Shown here piece after piece: positions 32,253-40,706 of a stretch of 47,845 bases of DNA. The notes under the pieces are model-generated. The model saw only the letters and a program-made list of their open reading frames with translations. It made no database searches and had not been told where the DNA came from. The first letter of the stretch is position 1; every line of letters begins with the position of its first letter. The DNA lies in contig JAGRKV010000027.1 in NCBI GenBank assembly GCA_020442165.1, forward strand, positions 1 to 47,845. Direction: 5' to 3'. A program made the translations under genes and the position numbers. The stretch comes from Hyphomicrobiaceae bacterium (lineage in GTDB: Bacteria; Pseudomonadota; Alphaproteobacteria; Rhizobiales; Hyphomicrobiaceae).

Positions 32253-34544
32253 TCACAAGCGCTTTTCGAAGATCACCTTGCCGTCACCACGACGGTAGAA
32301 ATCCGGCAGGAGCGCCTGCTGGCGGAAACCCTGGGCAATATAGAAGGCCCGTGTTGCCGCGTATTTCGCGGATGACGACGTATCGGCATAGACGATCCGA
32401 CCTCCTCGTGTCTTAACCGCCGCCTCCACCTTTCGCATGATAAGATGGCCGATGCCATGACCGCGCACGTCAGACGCCACGGCGATCCAGTAAAGGTCGT
32501 GTGAGAGATCGGATCCGGCAATCGGACCAAAGCACGCATATCCGGCCAACTTGTCGGCAACCTCGGCCATGATGAATTCATAGCCAGAGGCCGTGCCCTT
32601 CTCGACTCGCTCGCGAACGAGTTCGGCGGCGATCTCGATCTCGTCTGCGGTGAAAAATCCCGTGGCTGCGACAAGGCTGCGCACACGTTCCTCATCGTCC
32701 GACGTCACGAATTCGCGCCAGACGATTTGCGTGTCGGAGAAGCGCGCCATTGTGGGAGAGGGCGGTGACTTTGCGCGCGAGGATTTCCGGGTCGGCTCGT
32801 GCGCAACCGGACTTGCTGAACCACGCACCAGCCCCTCGAAGAAACTCTTGACGTTGTTGCCAAGAGTGCGCACGCGGTAGCCGCCTTCCTGAACGATGAG
32901 CGTCGGATAGCCTTCGGCGCCGATCATGCGGCCAATTTCCGCGAAGTCAGCCGGACCGTTAGACCACGTACCCGTTGGATCACCCTTGGCGGTATCGAAA
33001 CCCGCCGACACAACGAGAAAGGCTGGATCGAAGCGACGCACGATCTTGAGAGATTCGGTCAAGGCGGCGCGATACTGCTCAGGCGTCAATCGTTCGGGCA
33101 AAGGCAGATTGAAATTGTAGCCGGCGCCGCGGCCTGCGCCCGTCTCGTCCTTGAAGCCGGAGAAATAGGGATAGGCGAAGCTTGGATCACCGTGGATCGA
33201 AACGGTCAGAACATCCTTCCTTTCATAGAATATGTCCTGTTGACCGTTGCCGTGATGATAGTCGATGTCCAGGATGGCAATACGCCCGTAGCGCGACAGG
33301 AACTGGGCAGCGATCGCCGCATTGCAGAAGTAGCAGAAGCCGCCGAAGACATGACGCTCGGCGTGATGGCCCGGTGGACGCACGAGAGCGTAGGCGAGCT
33401 TGCGGCCTTCCAGCACCTTGGAGGCTGCCGTCAATGCGCAATCAACGGCGGCGCGTGCTGCAAGGTAGGCGCTCTGGTTCAACGGCGTGAACGTGTCGAT
33501 GCAGTAATAGCCTGCGAGCACCGTCTGGTCCTTGGGCGGCCTGTTGGGATTGCGCAGGGGGAAAACGTAAGGGTAGATCGATTTCTTGTTGCCGGCCATT
33601 TCAGAGGCCCGTCGAATGTAGTCGACCAGCTTGGCGTCATGCACTTCGAGGATCAGGCGGTCGGGGAAATGCAGCGGTGGCACCCGCTGGAACAGCTGAG
33701 TTCCCTCCAGCTCCGCCATGATGGCGCTCACGCGGATTGGGGCTTCGACGTAGCCGCGGTCATGGACGTGATGGATGGCGTGCCCATCGTGGGTGACAAG
33801 CGCGATCGGCGCTTGATGCGAAGGCGGGGGCGCTGCGACCGGCTTGCGGCGCTTTGCGTAGCGGGGTTCGCGCAGCCGGATCGGATCATCGACGACAGAA
33901 TTGACAACCATCTCGACGTATTCGGGCGTGCAAACGCCGGAGTACGCACGCTCGAGGATTGCCCGAAACACGCGGCGCACCTGCGCAAGTCCCGGCAGCT
34001 CCGGCCGGCCCAGCGGATCGAGAACCAGGAAGGGAGGATTCGTCGTGCCCGGCGTTACTGGTGTCTCGTAGAGCGTGTTGATGATCGGACGGGCGCCATA
34101 TCGCTCGTAGAATGCGAGACGACGCGCATTCTGCTTGCGCACCGCCTCGTCGGGAGACAGGACGGGATCGTCCGGCAGACACTCGAAATATAGCCCATGG
34201 GCGCCCAGCGCGATCGCATCTTCGCGCACGCGCTCGTAGAGTGCTGCACCCGTACCCCGTCCGGTGCCGCCGACAGAAGCTGAGATGATTTCCAGGTAGC
34301 AGAAGCCGATGTCGGGTGCGTGCAGAAGCTGCGCCATGCCCAGCACCTTGCCGTTCGACCCTTCCGCCACGAACAGGCGGCCGACGAACTTGTATTTCAG
34401 CGGGTTCGCCAGCAGATCGGGGAGGCGGTCGATGTCATCCTGTCCCATGCCCGGGAACTGCGTGCGCATGATGCGCTGCGCCTCTGCGATGGCCGCCTTG
34501 TTGATCGGGGTCGTCGCATCCTGAACTTTGCGGATCAAAAACAT
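32253..34544 (-). CDS. Three-domain GNAT acetyltransferase / acetylpolyamine-type deacetylase / GNAT acetyltransferase
   Basis: This 763-residue protein joins opposing activities. Domain 1 (about 1-165) is a GNAT fold with the acetyl-CoA loop GGTGRGTGAALY. After a linker comes a class II histone-deacetylase fold (about 245-580). Its His pair is in PPGHHAE (393-394), the zinc ligands are Asp428/His430 (DIDYHHGNG) and Asp517 (SAGFDT), and the catalytic Tyr is at 556 (QEGGY). An insert with YVFPLRN...GYYC, plus HGDPSFAYPYFSGF..ET, closely matches acetylpolyamine amidohydrolase of Mycoplana as I recall it, so a small acetylated amine is the likely substrate. Domain 3 (about 605-763) is a second GNAT with DVRGHGIGHLI. 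It is last in the kamA operon, 16 bp after the ATP-grasp gene. GTG 34580 is an alternative start. Confidence 0.9.
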   Translation of the reverse strand: MFLIRKVQDATTPINKAAIAEAQRIMRTQFPGMGQDDIDRLPDLLANPLKYKFVGRLFVAEGSNGKVLGMAQLLHAPDIGFCYLEIISASVGGTGRGTGAALYERVREDAIALGAHGLYFECLPDDPVLSPDEAVRKQNARRLAFYERYGARPIINTLYETPVTPGTTNPPFLVLDPLGRPELPGLAQVRRVFRAILERAYSGVCTPEYVEMVVNSVVDDPIRLREPRYAKRRKPVAAPPPSHQAPIALVTHDGHAIHHVHDRGYVEAPIRVSAIMAELEGTQLFQRVPPLHFPDRLILEVHDAKLVDYIRRASEMAGNKKSIYPYVFPLRNPNRPPKDQTVLAGYYCIDTFTPLNQSAYLAARAAVDCALTAASKVLEGRKLAYALVRPPGHHAERHVFGGFCYFCNAAIAAQFLSRYGRIAILDIDYHHGNGQQDIFYERKDVLTVSIHGDPSFAYPYFSGFKDETGAGRGAGYNFNLPLPERLTPEQYRAALTESLKIVRRFDPAFLVVSAGFDTAKGDPTGTWSNGPADFAEIGRMIGAEGYPTLIVQEGGYRVRTLGNNVKSFFEGLVRGSASPVAHEPTRKSSRAKSPPSPTMARFSDTQIVWREFVTSDDEERVRSLVAATGFFTADEIEIAAELVRERVEKGTASGYEFIMAEVADKLAGYACFGPIAGSDLSHDLYWIAVASDVRGHGIGHLIMRKVEAAVKTRGGRIVYADTSSSAKYAATRAFYIAQGFRQQALLPDFYRRGDGKVIFEKRL

Positions 34545-34560
34545 GTGGTGGTGCGGTCTT

Positions 34561-35610
34561 TCAAGTAACGGCGTGCGCACCGCCGTGGCGGCGAGCGCAC
34601 GCGAGGATACGGCCTATCAGTTCATCATATGTCATACCGGCCTGCCGTGCTGCCGCGGCAAAACCGGCATCAGGCGACAGACAGGGATTGGCGTTGGCTT
34701 CGAGAATGTAGGCGCGCCCTGTCGCGTCAACGCGAAAGTCAATGCGGCCGTAACCTGCCAGGCCAAGGGTGTGCCACGCTGAACGGGCGAGCCGTTCCAA
34801 TTCGTCCGCCAGATCCCCTTCACTCACCGCGTCGATGAAGTGGCGCGGCGTGTTGTTGTAGGCGAAGCTGTCGGGCTGCCACTTGGCCTCGTAGTCGACG
34901 ATACGCGGGCGGTCCTCGTCGTAGCCCTCGAAGGCGATCTCGGCGATGGGCAAAACCTGCGGCGTGCCGCTCTCGTCATCGAGCAGGGAAAGGTTGAACT
35001 CGCGGCCAGCGATGTAGGCTTCGGCGAACCAATGTCCACCGAAACGCGCGGCGCGCACGGCGATCTCGTCTCCAACCCGTTCGCTGGGGACCACGGACTC
35101 GCTGTCGATGCCGAAGGACGCATCCTCAGTCAGCGATTTGACGATGAACTGCGCTCCTGATGTGGCCGGGGTGCTGGCGTCCCAATCTGCCGGGACCGGA
35201 AGGCCGGCGGATGCCAGAAGGCGTTTTGTCAGGCGCTTGTCTGTTGTCACCGCGATAGCCGCCGCTCCTGACCCAGTGAAGGCGAGGCCGGCGTGCTCCA
35301 TGACCGCAGGCGCCAAGTGAATCAAACGGCCATCGCCGTCCAAAGCTTCGACCAGATTGAAAATAGTCGGCGCACCGTCATCATCCGAAGCATTTTCGTC
35401 CGGCTGCGCTAATCCTGCGAGAGGTGAAAGATCAAGCGATACGGCCATTGTGTCGACGGTGCAGCCGAGCCGCGCCAGCGCGCCAGCCACCTCGCGCACC
35501 TGATCGAGCGTGTCCTGCTCATCCGGGCGTGTGGCGTCAAGCACGCCATGGGCAATGACGACATGGCCTTGTATGTCATCCCTGCCTTTGGCTGGGGCCG
35601 GGGCGGTCAT
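34561..35610 (-). CDS. ATP-grasp ligase, D-Ala-D-Ala-ligase-like (second of two)
   Basis: This 349-residue protein has an ATP-grasp fold: N-terminal Rossmann-like part (VVIAHGVLDA...), TDKRLTKRLLASAGLPVP at the start of the ATP-binding part, QFIVKSL with the nucleotide lysine, GREFNLSLL, and the metal site GYGRIDFRVD...YILEANANPCLSP. Enzymes of this fold join a carboxylate to an amine via an acyl phosphate. Unlike cell-wall Ddl, the omega-loop and the LEVNTLPGMT ending are replaced, so D-alanine is unlikely as substrate. It shares a 4-base overlap with the preceding ATP-grasp gene. Being encoded with lysine 2,3-aminomutase suggests an amino-acid or peptide ligase that uses beta-lysine or a derivative. 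Confidence 0.82.
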   Translation of the reverse strand: MTAPAPAKGRDDIQGHVVIAHGVLDATRPDEQDTLDQVREVAGALARLGCTVDTMAVSLDLSPLAGLAQPDENASDDDGAPTIFNLVEALDGDGRLIHLAPAVMEHAGLAFTGSGAAAIAVTTDKRLTKRLLASAGLPVPADWDASTPATSGAQFIVKSLTEDASFGIDSESVVPSERVGDEIAVRAARFGGHWFAEAYIAGREFNLSLLDDESGTPQVLPIAEIAFEGYDEDRPRIVDYEAKWQPDSFAYNNTPRHFIDAVSEGDLADELERLARSAWHTLGLAGYGRIDFRVDATGRAYILEANANPCLSPDAGFAAAARQAGMTYDELIGRILACARRHGGAHAVT

Positions 35611-36641
35611 CTGGAGGCCGACTTCAGCGTCGATCCGGATTTGTTTGGTGCGGATGGCGCATTGGCGTAGCGCGCGGTGGCGTGACGCAGGATCTCTTCA
35701 ATCAGATCATCGTAAGCAAAGCCGTGGAGGCTGGCGAGGATCGGCAGATCGGAATGGCTGGGGTGCAGGCCAGCGATCGGGTTGACCTCAAGGAATACCG
35801 GCTCGCCGGTGGTGTTGGAGCGCAAGTCGTGGCGGGCGGCGTCGCGGCACCCAAGAGCGCGGTGCGCGGCTAGAGCGTGCGTTGCTGCGCGCGAGGCCTC
35901 TGCGTCGTTCGCCTTGCGGTATTCCACGAGACGCTCGCACTCTTCCTTGTTGAGGTAGGAATAGACACCAGCATCGGCGCCAGCCTGCGTCAGCAAGACG
36001 ATTTCCATCACGCCTACGACGCGGGCATCCTCGCCCGTACCGAGAATACCGACGGTGAATTCGCGGCCGGGAAGATAGCTCTCGATCAGTGCGGGCTGGT
36101 TGTACCGCGACAGGATCGAACGCGCGGCGTCCTGCAATTGGGCGGGGGTCGTCACCATCGACGCCTTCTCGCAGCCCTTGCCGGTGCCTTCGGCCAGCGG
36201 CTTCACGAACGCGGGATAATGCGTCCAGCCGGAGAGATCCTGCCCATCGCGCTCGTAGACCAGAAACGGTGCGGTTGGCACACCGGCATCGCGGACGATG
36301 CGCTTGGCAACCGCCTTGTCGAGCGTCACCGCCATGGTCAGCGGATCGGAGAAGACATAGGGCTGCTCGAACAGTTCGCACAATGCCGGCACCTGGGCTT
36401 CGCGCGAGCGTCCCTTCAGGCCTTCAGCGATCGAGAAGACGAGATCGAAGCGCTCGCCACCGTTGAAGCGCCGCGCCAGATCCCGCCCATGGCCGACGCG
36501 CACGACCTGATGGCCGAGGCGGCTCAGCGCCGCCTCGATCGCCTCGATCGTCTCTATGGAGTCGAACTCGGCCGTTTCCTCGTCGGAGTAGCCCATTGCG
36601 CGATACTGGTCGCGCAGGTCGTAGACAAACCCGATACGCAT
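35607..36641 (-). CDS. ATP-grasp ligase, D-Ala-D-Ala-ligase-like (first of two)
   Basis: This 344-residue protein has the Ddl-type fold: N-terminal domain MRIGFVYDLRDQYRA, FDLVFSIAEGLKGRSREAQVP (the region that in Ddl binds the first substrate), the DKAVAKRIVRDAGVPTAPF start of the ATP domain, FVKPLAEGTGKG as nucleotide loop, and GCRDAARHDLR...PVFLEVNPIAGLHP as the metal site. The usual Ddl ending NTLPGMT is changed to NPIAGLHPSHSDL. ATG 36641 overlaps the kamA stop (TGATG), so translation is coupled. No murein genes are nearby. It differs clearly from the next gene, so the two probably act on different bonds or form successive ligation steps. Confidence 0.83.
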   Translation of the reverse strand: MRIGFVYDLRDQYRAMGYSDEETAEFDSIETIEAIEAALSRLGHQVVRVGHGRDLARRFNGGERFDLVFSIAEGLKGRSREAQVPALCELFEQPYVFSDPLTMAVTLDKAVAKRIVRDAGVPTAPFLVYERDGQDLSGWTHYPAFVKPLAEGTGKGCEKASMVTTPAQLQDAARSILSRYNQPALIESYLPGREFTVGILGTGEDARVVGVMEIVLLTQAGADAGVYSYLNKEECERLVEYRKANDAEASRAATHALAAHRALGCRDAARHDLRSNTTGEPVFLEVNPIAGLHPSHSDLPILASLHGFAYDDLIEEILRHATARYANAPSAPNKSGSTLKSASR

Positions 36642-37981
36642 CACACCGTGGCCTTGCCCTTGCGCGCCTTCGGCTGACGGTCGGCGCCGACCGTGCCGCC
36701 GGGGTCCTTGTAGCGATAGGTGTTGCCCTCGAAGTTGCGCAGGACGACGTCCTCGCCATCACGGCCGACCAGATAATCGGGTACGACCGGGATCTTGCCG
36801 CCGCCGCCAGGCGCGTCGATGACGTAGTGCGGCACCGCGTAGCCGGTGGTGTGGCCGCGAAGACCCTCGATGATCTCCAGCCCCTTCTCGACCGGCGTGC
36901 GGAAGTGGGACGAGCCGGTGATCGGGTCGCACTGGTAGAGGTAATAGGGCTTCACCCGGCGCATCAGCAGGCCATGGTAGAGCGACTTCATCGTCTCCAC
37001 CTCGTCGTTGATGCCCTTCAGGAGCACCGTCTGGCTGCCCAGCGGAATCCCGGCATCGGCGAGCCGCGCGGTCGACTCCGTTACCTCCTTGGTCAGTTCT
37101 GTGGGGTGGGTGAAGTGGATGCTCATCCAGAGCGGATGCATCTTCTTCAAAATACGTGTCAGGTTCTTGGTGATGCGCATGGGAAGAACGACCGGGACCT
37201 TGGTGCCGATGCGCAGGAACTCGACGTGCTTGATCGCCCGCAACCTCGTCAGCAGGTATTCGAGAGGCTCGTCCGCAAGCGTCAGCGGATCGCCGCCGGA
37301 CAACAGGACGTCACGGATCTCGGTGTGCGCCTCGATGTAGGCCAGCGCCTTCTCCCACTGGCTTTTGGAGAAGGTGTACTCGCCACCGGCGTTACCGACC
37401 ATGCGCGAGCGGGTGCAGTAACGGCAATAGGTCGAACAGGTGCCTGTCACCAGGAACAGAACGCGGTCGGGGTAGCGATGAACGAGCCCGGGAACGGCTG
37501 CGTCATGATCCTCGCCCAGGGGATCATCGGCCTCGCCCGGGGTCTTCAGATACTCGGTGCCGACCGGAATGTGCGTCCGCCGGAGCGGGTCGTCGGGATC
37601 ATGCCGGCTCATCAAGCTGGCGTAATAGGGCGTAATGCCGACCGGCAAAGAGCCCTTGTGGCGCAGAATGGCCTCACGCTCGTCGTCCGACAGGACGAAA
37701 AGGCGCTCCAACTCGGCCATGGTGCGGATGCGCTTGCGGAACTGCCAGCGCCAGTCGTCCCATTCTACGGGCGTTGCATCGGCAAAGTATTTCCGTGCAA
37801 ACGCGCGGGTCTGGGCGCCAATCGGAAACCGGGGCGCATGGGCAACGCGCGGCAGCGGCTCCAGCGGCAAAGGCATGCCGGGAGCGGTGGACAGCGAAAT
37901 TTCAATTTGGAAGGGGATGTTCGTATGTGCCGCATCGCCGCGACTTGGAGGCTCTGCGCTCTCCGGTGACAGAATCTTCAT
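36641..37981 (-). CDS. kamA: Lysine 2,3-aminomutase (radical SAM, PLP-dependent)
   Basis: This 446-residue enzyme converts L-lysine to L-beta-lysine using a 4Fe-4S cluster, S-adenosylmethionine and PLP. The cluster cysteines are 182, 186 and 189 in TCSTYCRYC. LLSGGDPL is the SAM-contact GGDPL motif. QTVLLKGIND and YYLYQCD match the substrate side of clostridial LAM, and Lys396 in DAPGGGGKIPV holds PLP. The C-terminal tail DVVLRNFEGNTYRY also matches LAM and is absent from the shorter EF-P-modifying EpmB, so free lysine is the likely substrate. ATG 37981 is chosen; an ATG at 38029 adds 16 residues. It is the first gene of the four-gene operon. Confidence 0.9.
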   Translation of the reverse strand: MKILSPESAEPPSRGDAAHTNIPFQIEISLSTAPGMPLPLEPLPRVAHAPRFPIGAQTRAFARKYFADATPVEWDDWRWQFRKRIRTMAELERLFVLSDDEREAILRHKGSLPVGITPYYASLMSRHDPDDPLRRTHIPVGTEYLKTPGEADDPLGEDHDAAVPGLVHRYPDRVLFLVTGTCSTYCRYCTRSRMVGNAGGEYTFSKSQWEKALAYIEAHTEIRDVLLSGGDPLTLADEPLEYLLTRLRAIKHVEFLRIGTKVPVVLPMRITKNLTRILKKMHPLWMSIHFTHPTELTKEVTESTARLADAGIPLGSQTVLLKGINDEVETMKSLYHGLLMRRVKPYYLYQCDPITGSSHFRTPVEKGLEIIEGLRGHTTGYAVPHYVIDAPGGGGKIPVVPDYLVGRDGEDVVLRNFEGNTYRYKDPGGTVGADRQPKARKGKATV

Positions 37982-38365
37982 CTGCCATTTGTCTCCGTGC
38001 CCGCAGTGCCGTCTGGCGACAATCGCCATCCTGCGCCCTCATGCGGAACGAGGCGAGATATTCGTGCGTCGTTTACGTTTTGCAAGTGGTCATCAGGCTT
38101 TCGCACCATCAAATCTTTTACAGATCTAGAAATGTTTCCCAGTTGCAACGCCGGGGTGGCGCCATTGCTTCGGCCTGCACAATGAGTGTTCACGCCCCGC
38201 AGGCCAAAGCTGTGGGTGTTTTCATCCACAAGTACCTGGGGCGATGTGAGATCCGGCGGCCTTGGTTCACCGCCGTTGCAAAACCGGCGTGGCTTCACCG
38301 AACCTCAATTTTTCACGGTTAGGATTTCGTCAGCGTTAGAAAAGCGTAAACAAGGGTTCCTGCGA
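37982..38365. other. Divergent control region between kamA and the spermidine-synthase-like gene
   Basis: This 384-bp gap should carry both promoters. The palindromic hexamer TTGCAA occurs three times, at 38080-38085, 38143-38148 and 38276-38281. Chance expectation for one hexamer here is about 0.1. The first and last are inverted 9-mers (GTTTTGCAA and TTGCAAAAC), each near one of the divergent genes. An 8-bp inverted repeat TGTGGGTG/CATCCACA with loop TTTT lies at 38211-38230. For kamA, CTTGCA and GAATAT spaced by 17 bases on the minus strand are a weak promoter candidate. Confidence 0.4.
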
Positions 38366-40657
38366 ATGACGACCGCCGCGCTACGGACGATGGCCGAGGG
38401 GGGCAGCCGCCTCGCGCGCTCTCACGGGCTCGTCCTCTGGCTCTACGCCGCCACAATGTTTCTTTCAGCCCTGTTGCTGTTCTCCATCCAGCCACTGTTC
38501 GCCAAGATGATCCTGCCGACGCTGGGCGGGTCGCCCTCGGTCTGGGCGGTGTCCTTGTGCTTCTTCCAGGCGGCTCTGCTGGCGGGTTATGGCTATGCGC
38601 ATGTGCTCAACCACTTCGCCAAGCCCCAGTACGCCCCCTTCATCCACATTGCCCTGATGGCTATCGCGGCCCTGATGCTGCCGTTCGGGCTGCCGGCAAA
38701 CATGGAGCCGCCGACGGGAGACGCCTATTTCTGGCTCATTGGCGTGCTTACGATCGGGGTCGGCCTGCCGTTCTTCGCGGTTTCGGCCAATGCACCGCTG
38801 CTGCAGGCCTGGTACGCCCGGTCCGGCCACCCGCATGCGCGCGACCCCTATTTCTTGTATGGCGCGTCCAACCTCGGTTCGCTGCTGGCGCTCCTTTCCT
38901 ATCCAGTGCTGATCGAGCCGCTGCTCGGACTTGGCCAGCAGGCCGACATCTGGACTGGGGGGTATTTCCTGCTCGCGGCCGCCATTGCGAGCTGCGGCTA
39001 CCTGCTGGTTTCGAGCTGGTCACGTCCGGCGGAGGGAGACTTCGAAGCGGCCAAAAGCGAAGCGGAAGCGGCGCCCGTCACCTGGGCCGCGCGAGCGTCT
39101 TGGACGCTTTATGCGTTCGTTCCGTCCGGCCTGCTCGTTGCCTTCACCAGCTATGTGACAACCGACATCGCTTCGGCGCCGTTTCTATGGGTGACGCCGC
39201 TGGCGGCCTTCCTGCTGACGTTCGTGCTCGTTTTCCGCGAAAGGCCGCTGGTGCCATACCGTGCGCTGCTCGTCGCTCAACCGATCCTGTTCACCACGCT
39301 GCTGCTGACGATCTCAGCTCCCAAAATCAGCGAATGGGTGGCCCTGCTGCTCCTGCACGCGCCGCTGTTCCTGGTGACAACGCTGATCTGCCACAAGCAG
39401 CTCTACGACGCCCGCCCGGCGAGCGCGCACCTGACGCAGTTCTATCTGTTGATGTCGTTTGGCGGCGTACTCGGCGGCATCTTCGCCGCGATCGTGGCGC
39501 CGCAGATCTTCAACTCGACTTACGAATATCCGCTGCTCCTGCTGATCGGCATCGCCTGCCGGCCGGATGTGCAACGCGCACTCTACCGGACCGCAAGCCG
39601 CGCGGCCGCACGGAATACCGCGATCATCTCCGCAAGCCTGGTGCTGGTGTTTTTGGTCGTCAATCACCTGACGACGGGGCTCACCGCCCGCGCAACGGGC
39701 CTTGTGGTCATCATCATCTCCGCGCTCTTCATGTATATCGACCGCAAGCAGACCCTGGCCAAGCTCGTGCATGCGGCCGCCATGGTGGCTGCCGTCTCCA
39801 TCCTGCCGTCGAGCATCAACCGCGGCTATTCGGAGCGCAGCTTCTTCGGTGTCGTCCGGGTGGCAGATTCAAACGACGGCAAGCTGAGGCTGCTCATGCA
39901 CGGCACGACCGTGCATGGCGCGGAGCACATCGCGGACCTGGCGCCTGGTGTTACGACTGCGCCGCGCGCGGTTACCTATTACTACGCGGGCAGCCCCATG
40001 CGTGAGGGCGTCGATGCCGCCCGCAAGGCCACCGGCAAGCTAGACGGCGGCCTCAATGCCGGCGTCGTCGGGCTCGGCGCGGGTTCCATGGCGTGCGCGG
40101 CCAAGGCAAACGAGAACTGGCGCTTCTACGAGATCGACCCGGTCGTCGTTAAGGTGGCCATGGACCCCAAGCAGTTCACGTTCATGACCCACTGCATGCC
40201 GAAACCCGACATGGTGATGGGCGACGCCCGCCTGACGCTGGCGCGCGAGCCTAAAGCCAAATTCGACTACCTGCTAATCGACGCCTTCTCGTCCGACACC
40301 GTGCCTGTGCATCTGATGACGCGGGAAGCGTTCTTGATGTTCCTCGACAAGGTGGCACCGGACGGCATCCTGGCGATGCACGTTTCCAACCGCTATATGG
40401 ATCTTGTTTCCGTCCTGGCCTCGACGATCCCAACGATCCCTGGCGCTCATGCGGCGATCGCGGTTGGCAAGCCGGCGCGCTCCAGCCTGGAGTCGATCCC
40501 CAGTAAGGTCGTGTTCGTGTCACGGTCGGAGAAAGCGCTCGGAGAAGTCCTCGCATGGCCTGACGCGCTACCGCTCAAGGCAACCGACGTGGCGCCGTGG
40601 ACAGACGACTATTCCAACGTCGTCTCCGCGATCTGGCGACTACAGATGCAGAACTGA
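38366..40657 (+). CDS. Membrane-fused spermidine-synthase-like protein
   Basis: This 763-residue protein fuses a membrane half to a soluble half. The first ~480 residues hold 12 or more helices, beginning LYAATMFLSALLLFSIQPLF. The C-terminal ~240 residues have a class I methyltransferase/aminopropyltransferase fold. That fold shows the nucleotide loop GLGAGSMAC (near 569), an acidic ribose contact in FYEIDPVVV, GDARLTLA, and LLIDAFSSDTVPVHLMTREAF as the active-site region. Such fused proteins are annotated as spermidine-synthase-like; their product and transport role are not established. The upstream frame adds 60 residues without family similarity; AAGGG precedes ATG 38366. It diverges from the kamA operon, so the two may share control and an amine-related theme. 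Confidence 0.8.
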   Translation: MTTAALRTMAEGGSRLARSHGLVLWLYAATMFLSALLLFSIQPLFAKMILPTLGGSPSVWAVSLCFFQAALLAGYGYAHVLNHFAKPQYAPFIHIALMAIAALMLPFGLPANMEPPTGDAYFWLIGVLTIGVGLPFFAVSANAPLLQAWYARSGHPHARDPYFLYGASNLGSLLALLSYPVLIEPLLGLGQQADIWTGGYFLLAAAIASCGYLLVSSWSRPAEGDFEAAKSEAEAAPVTWAARASWTLYAFVPSGLLVAFTSYVTTDIASAPFLWVTPLAAFLLTFVLVFRERPLVPYRALLVAQPILFTTLLLTISAPKISEWVALLLLHAPLFLVTTLICHKQLYDARPASAHLTQFYLLMSFGGVLGGIFAAIVAPQIFNSTYEYPLLLLIGIACRPDVQRALYRTASRAAARNTAIISASLVLVFLVVNHLTTGLTARATGLVVIIISALFMYIDRKQTLAKLVHAAAMVAAVSILPSSINRGYSERSFFGVVRVADSNDGKLRLLMHGTTVHGAEHIADLAPGVTTAPRAVTYYYAGSPMREGVDAARKATGKLDGGLNAGVVGLGAGSMACAAKANENWRFYEIDPVVVKVAMDPKQFTFMTHCMPKPDMVMGDARLTLAREPKAKFDYLLIDAFSSDTVPVHLMTREAFLMFLDKVAPDGILAMHVSNRYMDLVSVLASTIPTIPGAHAAIAVGKPARSSLESIPSKVVFVSRSEKALGEVLAWPDALPLKATDVAPWTDDYSNVVSAIWRLQMQN

Positions 40658-40706
40658 TTGCCACGCTTTAGGAGCGGCGGAAAACGAGCCAACGGGCGGG
40701 CGGGGT

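Noticed and set aside
33192..34193. Plus-strand open frame (333 codons) opposite the GNAT-deacetylase gene
   Set aside because: Antisense shadow; no recognisable motif, while the minus strand carries intact catalytic motifs.
32253..34544. Frameshift or assembly fusion of three genes
   Set aside because: The frame is continuous with domain linkers of normal composition and neighbours are tightly spaced; no duplicated or broken motif is seen.
34561..36641. The two ATP-grasp genes as cell-wall D-Ala-D-Ala ligases
   Set aside because: No murein genes nearby, C-terminal substrate motifs altered, and both are coupled to kamA.
36596..37969. Long plus-strand open frame (457 codons) opposite kamA
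   Set aside because: The translation has no domain, low-complexity Arg/Ala/Gly content and mirrors the third-position GC of kamA; it is a shadow of the real gene.
36641..37981. kamA as EpmB, the EF-P lysine mutase
   Set aside because: Length, the QCD segment, the DAPGGGGK motif and the C-terminal LRNFEG tail match true lysine 2,3-aminomutase; no epmA or efp is nearby.
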